Shown here piece by piece: positions 51,071 through 60,199 of a stretch of DNA of 64,000 nt. The notes under the pieces are model-generated. The model was not told where the DNA came from, made no database searches, and was given only the letters and a program-made list of their open reading frames with translations. A program made the translations under genes and the position numbers. Each line of letters begins with the position of its first letter. Position 1 is the first letter of the stretch. Source of the DNA: Rhynchopus sp. YZ270_cl-10 (Eukaryota; Euglenozoa; Diplonemea; Diplonemida; Diplonemidae); contig OZ037898.1 in NCBI GenBank assembly GCA_964035575.1, forward strand, positions 1,054,001 through 1,118,000, read 5' to 3'.

Positions 51071-54030
51071 ATGCCCCACGAAGACCCAAAACGAGAAGCG
51101 GGTGTCTCCACCTCGGACACCAATTACGTGCAGTACAACGTAGGGAACTGCTCGGTGGTGGTCTCGGATGACTACGTTGTGAAGTCCCTTTTGGGCACCG
51201 GGAGCTATGGTGTTGTGGTGGAGGCACAGCGGGTGGGGCAGCAGGCTGCGGAGGAGGAGGAGATCTTTGCGATCAAAAAGCTGCGCCTTGGCGAGCAGGG
51301 CGACACACTGGACGAACGCCTTCAGACAATGGAAAGGGTTCTACGTGAGGTGAAGCTGTTGGCACATTTTGACCACTACACGATCGTAGCACTTCACGAC
51401 ATCATCCTCCCTAGGGAACATGACCTGGATCTCTGCTACGTGATGGACCTAATGTCTACAGACCTTGGCTGCATCCTGCACCCCCAACTGAGCACAGCAG
51501 ACTACGTACGGATCACCCCATCTGCAGACTGTGGTGCGACCTTTGACGATAAAAACGTCCTAATAGAAGTGGCAGCAGGGTCAGCAGCAGAGACCGCAGG
51601 CTTTGCACCCTTCGTCGGACGGCGTGCTTTGGTGATAGAGAATCGGCTGCGGTTTTTCACTAACTCTTCGCAGTACAGAATTAGCGCGCAAAAGATTACC
51701 CACGGAACGGCGCCGAATTCGATCCAAATAGGGTTTGAACCGGAGAAGCAAGAGTTCGGGATGTTTTCTATCAAAACAATTATGTGGTCGCTCCTGGAAG
51801 CGTTCTCTGTGATCCACGCATGTGGTGTGATCCACAGAGATGCCAAGCCGCAGAACATTCTTCTATCGTACGACGGGATAGTCAAACTCTGTGACTTTGG
51901 TCTTGCACGCGAGCTTGACAACGACGCCACCCTCACCACCTACGTCGAAACAAGATGGTACCGCGCACCAGAGCTTTTAGTAGAAAGCAAGAAATATGAC
52001 TCCAAGGTACGCCCCCTTTCCTAGTGTATTGTGATAATTGCATAATGCGTCAATACAGCTGTATTGTGATTATGTATTATGATGGATGTTTTAATCAAAT
52101 GTGAACCTCGACAATGGATGTAGGACTGCACGGTTGGGTGTCCACCCCCCCCCGGTAGGGGGAGCAGTGAGACCCTTTTTTCTGTCACACCCCCCAAAAA
52201 ATCATGAAAAAGTGTAAAAAAAGTATCCGAAAACACAAAACCACCCCAGAAAACACATTTGTGGGACTATTTCTTACGTTTTGGTGCCTTTTTGGCACTT
52301 TTTGGCACTTTTTTTCTCGATTTTTCGACACTTTTTGTCGCGTTTTCACCCAAATTCCCCCTTTTCAGAGGGGATTTGATACAAGGCGATTTATCAAAAA
52401 ATTCAAAATTTTGAAATAGCCCAAAACAAGAGGAAAAGTGGTTTTTTCCAGTCATATGTGTGCACGGAGTGATTTCCGTGGGGTTTTGGAGCCAAAAGTC
52501 CAGTTTTTTTCATGTCTTTGCTGAAAAATTTGAATTTTTTTTATACACAAAAACCACATTTTAGCCGGGAGGAAGAAGTGTGACAGAAGTGTGACATCGG
52601 AGAGGTTTCGAGCCAGAGGTCACCAAAATGGGCAAAACCATCTGAAAACAATTTTTTCCACCCCCAGTGGGGTCCGGCAATCACTTTCGAGTGGTTTTGG
52701 GGGCTTCTGTGAAGCTGTGGACAATTTTTTTGGGGTTTTTATGTGTGTAAACATGCTAAGAAGTGAGGGCAGTACTGCTTTTTTAAGTGTTTCAGACACT
52801 ACAGAATACATCTGGGGCCCACACAGGACCCCTAAAAGCTGCAAAAACCATACATTTCCACCCTGGGACCCCACCGGATGTGGACCGAGGTGGTTTTCGG
52901 GTGCTTAGAAGGCCTAATGTCTCCTCAAATATTTTTTTTGAAAAGTGTTGAAAATTGACCCAATAGCGTTACGCGAGCGTTACGCATTTTTGGCCTTTTT
53001 TTCACAAAAAACCGATTTTTTTTAATCAGGAAAGTCTCTGTAGAGGTTGTCAGGTGGTTTAATGGGATATTTGGGTGATCCCCAGGGCGATTTGCGGCCA
53101 GGTACGACCTTTTTGGTGGATTTCTTCACCTAAATTTCAAAAAAATGGGTTTGTGACAGTATTTGTACAGGGATTTAGACGCCACTGACCCCCCTAACCC
53201 CCCCCGGTACAGCCAGTTATTGTACCAACATACACTGTTCACGAGAGGGCTTTTGTATTTCAAGCCAACTTTTTAAATGTAGTTATGACCCCTTCCTTTA
53301 ACCCTTTCACAACCCCTACCCCACTCAGGTTGATGTCTGGTCTCTAGGCTGTATCTTTGCTGAGCTTCTTCACCCTCTTTATGACCCGCTTTTACCTGGA
53401 TTCAACACTTTAGATCAGCTTCATTTAACCCTGGATCGACTAGGAAAGCCAAGCCGCGAAGACTTACGCGAAATGGGCGTCGAAAGCGAGAAGACAATTG
53501 CCGCAATCCTTGGCCGCGACGCGGGGCCCTCCGTAGGGGGCATCGCCGCAGCTACGGACGACCCTCAGGCACAGGACCTGCTTCGAGGCATGTTGACCTT
53601 CCTCCCTTCTGCACGCATGACGGTGCGTGACTGTATGTCGCATCCCTTCTTCGACGACTACAAGGAGGAGGCAGAGCTTTTGCCTGAGGATTATGCGTTG
53701 GGCGATCACGAAACGTTCTTCCTGCTGCCAGAAGAAAAGGAGAAGTCTGCCAGGCGTGGGGTCAGTGGGGAAGGGGGTGTGGGTGGAGGGGGGGAAGGTG
53801 GAGGAGGGGGTGTGCCGCTGACGCCTCTGATTGAGGGGGTGCTGACGCCGTCGGCGGAGGTGGAGGTGGACGCAGAGGGGGTAGTGGGAGGGGCGGAAGT
53901 GCGCGCTGCAACAGAGCGGAGAAAGGCGCGTCTCCAGCAGCTGACGAACGAACTCCTAGCGACGGTGCGGAAATTCCACCGCGGGTTCGCGGGGGACTTT
54001 CTGCTGAAGCAAATCGACGATCTGCTTTAA
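51071..54030 (+). CDS. MAP-kinase-like protein kinase with a PDZ-like insert
   Basis: Exons 51071-52006 and 53329-54030 join in phase 0 to 545 residues. Kinase motifs: GTGSYGVV, K69 in FAIKK, H255-R-D257-AKPQN, D275-F-G, and T289-T-Y291-VETRWYRAPE, the MAP-kinase activation loop with TTY in place of TEY. After splicing VDVWSLGCIFAELL continues the domain. Between the hinge and the helix before HRD, residues about 140-232 are extra and read like a PDZ domain (VLIEVAAGSAAETAGFAPFV, GRRALVIENR, IQIGFEP). The C-terminal Gly/Glu-rich linker ends in a helix (RRKARLQQLTNELLATVRKF). All catalytic residues are present, so it is probably active; partners are unknown. Confidence 0.88.
52007..53328 (+). 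other. 1322-nt intron holding a split R1 repeat
   Basis: GTACGC at the 5' end and CCCACTCAG at the 3' end. Inside, the first half of R1 (52090-52158, ending CCACCCCCCCCCGGTA) and the second half (53193-53275, beginning CCCCCCCGGTACAGCC) are separated by about 1.03 kb of unrelated AT-rich sequence, so a later insertion split an R1 copy. Confidence 0.85.
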
Positions 54031-54100
54031 GAAGGAAAAATAATTTTGGTTTTTTTTGCATTTTTCTGTCCTTCAGGGGGAATTTGATTGTCCAAAAAAA

Positions 54101-54159
54101 TGGTGGTGCTGAAAGGGGGGTGATTCGCATTTTTTTGCATCCCCATTTAGCCACACCAA
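54101..54159. mobile_element. Short M1 element
   Basis: TGGTGGTGCTGAAAGGGGGG at the left and TTTAGCCACACCAA at the right, a 59-base version lacking the CTATTTTCTG units. Confidence 0.6.
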
Positions 54160-54271
54160 TGAAATAAGGAGGGTCACAACTCGATAACGTTTTTTTTCAA
54201 AATAAATAAAAGGGGTGGGGGAGGGAGGTTGAGGAGGTGAGTGGGGGGGTGTGGGGAGGGGGGGGTTAGGA

Positions 54272-55812
54272 GGTCCGACTCCCATGTAAATTTTTGTCCA
54301 TTTTATTATTTTTTCAACAGTAGGCCATTTCCCGGGCACCCCCGGGCGAATCCTGCCCCCAAAATGGGGTGTCTGCAGGGCGTTCGCTATCGCCATCGTT
54401 TTTTCCTGATCGTGGCGAAATGGCAAAAAACCCGAAATTTTTGCTTTTTTACTAGTGCTTAAAATAGGTCAAAAAAAATTTTCCGCCGGAGAGAAGCTAG
54501 TTCGTGGGGGGTGAATCCCTGGTACTGAGTGGTCAAAAAAAATTTGCGATTTGCGCGTGATCCCTTCCCCAGCACAAGTGCTATTACAGCTGCACTTTCC
54601 TGACTAAAACCAGCAAAACGATGGAGAATTTCATCAATCCCCCCTCACTGAGGGTCTCTTTGTGTTGTTTAATCAAACAGATGTACAAGAGAGAGGCATC
54701 CGTCATATGAGACTTCATCCTTATTTTGATTATTTTCAATAAACTAAAACGTCTCTCTGCCGTTGAAGGTAGAGTTGACACGAGTAGTGACACCTTCTAT
54801 AACAGGGGCTTCACCAGACTGCAGGATTGAGGAGCGGGAGTGCTGGGGAAACTTCCTCTCACGGCAGGCGGGTTTGCGGAACAGTGGACACCCCTCTGCG
54901 ACCCCCCCTCCGGGGGGTCGACAGGGTGGTGGGGAGAAATCTCTCTCTCTTTATTTTTTTTTCTCCCCTTTTTTTATTTATTTATTTATTTATTTATTTA
55001 TACAGGGTTTCGCCCCGGTGGGGCGAAGCCCTGGGGCGAAATAAAATGTCATTTTTTCAGGAAAAATTTTTTTTAACGAAAAAAAATATTTTTCGCCCCG
55101 GGGCGAACGCCCTGGGTGTCTGGGCACTGTGGGCCCAAATTCACCCTCTAGGTACCACAAAATACAAAAAAAATTGAAAAAAATGGTGAAAAATAGGCTA
55201 TTTTGGCCTTTTGGGCAACATAGCCGGTTTTGACCAAATTTCCAAAAAATCAAATAAAAGTCCAAAAAATAGACGAAAAAGGGCGTCTCTGGACACAATT
55301 TCGACCCAAAAATGTGTTTTGGGTCAATTGAAAACGGGGTTTCACCCTTTTGACACTTTTTTTGACGTTTTTTTGTGTTTTTAGGTGCAAAAACGTCCGG
55401 GGTGGGATGAGCATGGGATGAGCTTGGGATGAGCACAAAAAAACACACACAAAACATCTAAAAAAGTGGCAAAAGGGTGAAAAACCGGTTGCAATTGACT
55501 CAACCCACTTATTTCCGTCGAAATTGTGTCCAGAGATGCCCTTTTTCGTCTATTTTTGTGGGTTTTTTTTGATTTTTTTTTGGGAAACGGTTTTTAGTCA
55601 AAAACCGGCCATTTTGCCTAAGGCTAAAATAGCCTATTTTCACCATTTTTTTTCAATTTTTTTTTGTATTTTGTGGTACCTAGAGGGTGAATTTGGGCCC
55701 ACAGTGCCCAGACACCCCATTTTGGGGGCAGGATTCGCCCGGGGGTGCCCGGGAAATGGCCTAATGTTGAAAAAATAATAAAATGGACAAAAATTTACAT
55801 GGGAGTCGGACC
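54272..55812. mobile_element. Fold-back element with 103-bp arms
   Basis: The left arm 54272-54374 (GGTCCGACTCCCATGTAAAT ... CCCAAAATGGGGTGTCT) is the near-perfect reverse complement of 55710-55812. A second palindrome, about 55114-55718, with arms near 200 bases (GGGTGTCTGGGCACTGTGGG and its complement) shares its right end with the outer arm. A TATT microsatellite and GGGGCGAA-rich hairpins lie between. No coding capacity. Confidence 0.8.
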
Positions 55813-56830
55813 CCCTAGACATAGGTGCCCGGCGAGTTAAAACAACTCGGCAACTCGCCCAAATTCGGCCAACAACTCGCCCATTTTTTTTGGGCGAGTT
55901 GTTTTTTTTTGGGATTTTTTATGGCTACAAAAACACAGGTACACAGGTACACAGGTACACAGGTACACAGGTACACAGGTACACAGGTACACAGGTACAC
56001 AGGTACACAGGTACACAGGTACACAGGTACACAGGTACACAGGTACACAGGTACACAGGTACACAGGTACACAGGTACACAGGTACACAGGTACACAGGT
56101 ACACAGGTACACAGGTACACAGGTACACAGGTACACAGGTACACAGGTACACAGGTACACAGGTACACCACATCACGTTTTATCTTGTGCATCCCACGCT
56201 TCACAGCTGGTCTGTGAATGTGCGCTTTGTGTGGTTTTGTGTATCCCAAAGGAAGTCGTCGCCCAAAGCATTTTGACTAAACGTGTGAACGTTGTGAACC
56301 TGGAATCGATAGCAGACAGGAAAAGAGGATGGGCAGGCAGCGCCTGCCCGACCTGTGTGAAGTGAATCAGTGATTGCCTGACAGATGTCTGGGGAACCGT
56401 GTGTTCTGTGTGTCCATGTACGGAGTATATCCCATTCCCCCCAGCAATTACCAAAAACCGTGAGTGTGCACGGTGGCCCATGGACCACCACGACCTAGTT
56501 ACCACCTATGACTAGTCATATGACAAGGTGCATGTAATGAGTGGCGTTTGGCCTTAGCCCTGGTTGTTTTTCTTGAGATTATGTGTTGTACCAACGTTAC
56601 ATGTGTGTAACCTTACAACGTCACCTCCCATCCCTGTATGTTTTTGCCTGTAAAAATGGGCGAGTTGTGGCCGAGTTGTGGCCGAGTTGTGCCGAGTATA
56701 GGGCGAGTTGTGCCGAGTATAGGGCGAGTTGTGGCCGAGTTGTCCGAGTTTTTGGGCGAGTTGTTAGGTGAAATCGTAAAGTTCCGACAACTCGCCCAAA
56801 AACGACTCGGCGGGCACCTATGCCTAGAGG
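55811..56830. mobile_element. 1.0 kb inverted-repeat element with GGCGAGTTGT repeats
   Basis: Left end CCCCCTAGACATAGGTGCCC-GGCGAGTT; right end GACTCGGCGGGCACCTATGC then CTAG. Many copies of GGCGAGTTGT and CCGAGT lie subterminally (55835-55905 and 56655-56815). The centre holds the 8-bp satellite. It directly abuts the fold-back element on its left. Confidence 0.75.
55933..56168. repeat. 8-bp satellite (ACACAGGT), about 29 copies
   Basis: Perfect tandem array of 236 bases. No stop occurs in any frame, so long repetitive reading frames appear on both strands; these are not genes. Each unit contains CAGGTA, a donor-like hexamer. Confidence 0.97.
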
Positions 56831-57540
56831 GGGGGGTGGGGCGTGCCATTTTTTTAAGATGTGTCGGCATTTTAGAATTCATCTGTTTCAAATTTTCTTT
56901 TATTCAACCAAACAGCTGTCTCTGTGACGAGGCAGCGCATTATACCCCCAGTGTGTGTTCCAGCGAGACAACGCGAGTAGTTCGTAAAAAAAAAGATGTG
57001 CACAGAAAGCACATCTTACAAAGTTATTTTTTTTGTTTCATCCCTCCCTGTTTTATTGAGGGAGGAGGGCTATGTGCAAGCCTGTGCGCGGGATGAACCG
57101 AGAGCTGACTTAAGGTGCCCGAGTGGTCACTCATCAGATCCCACAAAGGGTGTAGGTTCATCTAGACAGCAGGACGGTGGCCATGGGAAGTCGGCATCCG
57201 ATTAATGAGTGTGTAACAGTGTCAGTTTCAAGACTGCACCAGAGTGAACTCTCACAAAAAGGGGTACACGGTGTTTACCCAGTATGCGTAAAGCGATGAG
57301 TCGACATAAAAACCCCCCTGACAGAAAACCCCTTTTGCTCTAACCCTTTCAGATGTGAGGCGTATTCATTATTCTGTTCATTCTTTGTTTTCCAGTGTAG
57401 GGAAATTGAAGCGCTGTCTTCCCGTAAAGCGTCTAAGCGTTCCTTTCTGGTGGTACATATGGTGGTGTTTCATGAAACGTGTGTCAGCGACCTGCCAGTT
57501 TTCAGTCTTTGTGGAACAACAACAAAGGCATCTATTTTTT

Positions 57541-57590
57541 TTTGAAAACCTGGTTGTATTAGTGTAGCCACCCTAGAGTGTGCTCCGCTA
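57541..57590. repeat. Inverted copy of the 48070 segment
   Basis: TTTGAAAACCTGGTTGTATT, AGTGTAGCCACCCTAGAGTG and TGCTCCGCTA, two differences from the other copy. Confidence 0.8.
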
Positions 57591-57702
57591 TGGTTAAAGC
57601 ATCTATTTTTGTTATGTACCTGCTTACAACTTCGTGGTAACCGTGTGCATACCAAATGCAGTGCTCTCTGGGGGGATTTCGATAACCCTGTGGAGAACCA
57701 AG

Positions 57703-57755
57703 TTGCCTTGCGTCCGATGAACAGTGAGGTGTTTTGCACTTTCATATTTTTTCTC
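57703..57755. repeat. R2 repeat copy
   Basis: TTGCGTCCGATGAACAGTGA then GGTGTTTTGCACTTTCA; a 3-base deletion relative to the 22-kb copies. Confidence 0.65.
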
Positions 57756-58171
57756 TTTTTCTTTTCAGATTTCTGTTTCACATGCACCATCATGTTGCAG
57801 ATTTTATTTTTTCTTGGGTGCCTGCGTACGTGAGGTGTCGACGCTTTTTTCGTCATTCACTTCGTCAGTATTTTTCCCCCCCACCGAGGCGTTAGGGCAC
57901 GGCTGCTACCATTTTTTTTTTGTCTGTCCGACAAAAATTACAGTTTTTTATCTTTCAGGTTTCTTAGCGTACGACTTCTTATAAAAAAGGCTGCGCTCGG
58001 GGGGAGGGGGAGCCAACTATTTCCAAAAAAGGTGAGGTGTCTTGGGGGTTTGGGGAATGAAAACAAAACCAAAAAAAAAAAAGCAAAACGTTGCATCGTC
58101 CCACTTAACGACGGTCTCTCCTCTCTCTCCCCCTTTTTGTTAAATCCCACCTTCCCCCCTTCCCTCCCCTT

Positions 58172-58348
58172 CACGACGGGACCCAGTGACAAGTGACAAG
58201 TGAAATGCCAAGTAAATCACTTGTCATGGCAAGTAAATAGCCTATATCCCAATAGGAAATCACTTGTCATGACAAGAAGTGACTTTTTTGAGTGACAAGT
58301 GAAATGACATGTGATTTCACTTGTCACTTGTCACTGGGTCCCGTCGTG
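58172..58348. mobile_element. 177-bp MITE with perfect 35-bp terminal inverted repeats
   Basis: CACGACGGGACCCAGTGACA... at 58172-58206 is the exact reverse complement of 58314-58348. The inside is built of CACTTGTCAT/ACAAGTGA units. TTCCCTCCCC occurs at 58160-58169 and 58349-58358, a possible target-site duplication offset by TT on the left. No coding capacity. The perfect ends suggest recent movement. Confidence 0.9.
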
Positions 58349-58412
58349 TTCCCTCCCCCCTGATCAACGCTCCCCTCTTTTAACACACCCTAAAGGAGAG
58401 TCAACCTGACAA

Positions 58413-59712
58413 ATGAGTCATGAGACCGTAAATGTCACCTTCGCGTTTCCACCGAGGGTTTACGGCGTGCTACCTGCAGGGGTGGCGGAGGTGGTGGGGG
58501 CAGCGTTGGTGACCTCAAAGCATGTGGTCGGGGTCGGGGTGTGGGACTGCATGCTGTTGGTGGGGGGCGTGCTGATGGCGGTTGCGGGGATGTTGATGGT
58601 GGTGCGGGTTGTGGTGCCCGCTGCGGCGTCGTTGGTACTACGGGTTTTGCAGGGGTGGAGCACTACCACAAACGCCTCACACACAGCGCAGACGAGGCGG
58701 GGGCCACGCTGGGCTGTTGTCCTTGGTGGGGGTCGTCGTGTCGGGCGTGCCTTAGCTGCACAGCTGTGCTCACATAGGGAGACGCGCCACATGCACATCC
58801 TCCTATGTGATACAGACCCCGAAGAGGTGCGCCTCGCGGCCGCAGAACTACAACACGCGACCGCAGCCCCCGAAGGCTCGATCGTCGCATGCACGCTGGA
58901 CCTCAGCTCCGCTGAGATGTGGATAGAGCTGGACATGGTTCTCAGACGGGTTGGTGCAGTGACGGGGGGGAGGGTATGTCCTTTTTTTCCAAAAAATAAT
59001 AATAATCAAACCACCACAGGTTGCCGAGAAGACATCTCACCGCGAGACGCACACAACAGACCCACCAGAGCCCGTTGTCTGCCACGTGGACTACGTTGCG
59101 TATGCGGTGGACCGATCGTGGGGAGGGTTTCTTGGAGACACGCATCCAGAGGTGGTGTCGAAGTATCTGCGTGGCAGTGTGGAGGGGGTGTCCCAGGTGT
59201 TGCGGTATGTGACGGATGTGTGGTGTGTGTGCTGTGACGGTGGGGGTGCAGCGCGGAGGGAGGTCGTCGTGCTGACAGGGTCGCGAATGGCTGGGGCGGT
59301 GAAGGCACGCCCCATGCTTGCCTGCGCTGGCGCGGCTGCGCTCTTTGTTGAACAGCTTGTCGCCTCGCTGCACGCAGAGCTGCTTCCACGGTACCCTGGC
59401 TTCCGGTACCGTGTCGTGCGGTCGGCAGGTGCCCCGACACACTCCTCTGTCTCGTCCTCGCTGGTAGGGGGTGTGGACGCGTCGGGCCCAGCGGGTGCGG
59501 CATTCGACGTGCAGGTTGCACGTGCTATGCTCCCAGCACAGTCCCCCCTAACCCTCGTCCGCACACACACCCCAAGTCTCTTCGCAACAGCAGTCGCACA
59601 CTGTGCTGGGCAAACCGCCGCACTGCTCTGGGCGTCCCTCGCCATGTTGCTGTCGTATGACTATAAGAAGATGGCACGGTTCAGGCGGATCGCTAACACC
59701 ATGGACTCGTAA
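58413..59712 (+). CDS. Membrane-anchored SDR-fold protein, probably inactive
   Basis: Exons 58413-58973 and 59020-59712 give 417 residues. An N-terminal hydrophobic segment (about 42-62) is followed by a Rossmann region, L104-GGGRRVG111, and DTDPEEVRLAAAEL where cofactor specificity is set. The layout matches 17-beta-hydroxysteroid dehydrogenase 12 / 3-ketoacyl-CoA reductase of the ER. At the active site, however, the Y-x-x-x-K of that family aligns with L287-ACA-G291, so Tyr and Lys are both missing. The protein is otherwise intact, which suggests a regulatory or structural role rather than decay. Family alignment was done by eye. Confidence 0.72.
58974..59019 (+). other. 46-nt intron of the SDR gene
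   Basis: GTATGTCC at the 5' end and CCACCACAG at the 3' end, phase 0; removal joins AVTGGR to VAEKTS and keeps the frame to 59712. Confidence 0.8.
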
Positions 59713-60199
59713 CAGTAAACATTACATACGAGGGGTGCTCCCAGAGTAGTAGACTTTTTTATGTTTGTCCCTACAAGGCTTCCGCTTGGTTTTTGGTCTC
59801 AAAATTTGGTCCCCCCGCTTTTTCCGAGCACGAGCGGTCGTCGCCTGCGCGCTCCTCCCTGCAACCACAGGTTGTGTAAAAATTGAAGTGCCTTTTCTGT
59901 ATTTATTTCTTGCGTTGGGTTTAGAGACCTGCAAATGGCCCGTGTTCGAGTATGGGTTTATACTTTGTGAAAATGTACGTCAATAAAATTGTGAAAACGA
60001 AAATAAAACCAGGGTTTTTCGGGTAAAAAAGCGAAGATGAGGAACAGCCCTGGGACCGAACTTAGAGCAAAAGCCTGACTACTCCTCTTTGTTTTACTAG
60101 CCCCGAAACCTCCTCCCACCAGCTCACCTACTCTGCATCACAACAGGATACACACCTCTCTCCCTGATCCCACATCCCCTCCCCTCCCCTCCCACAAGT
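59713..60199. other. Intergenic
   Basis: No repeat family or gene recognised. CCCCTCCCCTCCCCTCCCAC lies immediately before ATG 60200. Confidence 0.5.

Larger units (their letters stand above)
54031..58412. other. 4.4 kb spacer of nested inverted repeats
   Basis: M1 at 54101-54159, a fold-back structure at 54272-55812 with an inner palindrome, a third inverted-repeat element at 55811-56830 carrying an 8-bp satellite, the inverted 50-bp segment at 57541, R2 at 57703 and the miniature element at 58172-58348. No gene supported. Confidence 0.65.

Noticed and set aside
55933-56168. Short regular repeat that might be taken for CRISPR
   Set aside because: The unit is 8 bp with no spacers, in a eukaryotic setting; it is a simple satellite.
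55815-56276. Repetitive reading frames on both strands (VPVYLCTC and GTQVHRYT repeats)
   Set aside because: They come from the stop-free 8-bp satellite and its flanks inside an inverted-repeat element.
57105-57165. tRNA- or SINE-like sequence (GGTGCCCGAGTGGTC, GTAGGTTCATC)
   Set aside because: The A-box-like and B-box-like parts each deviate from consensus, and I could not fold a cloverleaf with an acceptor stem.
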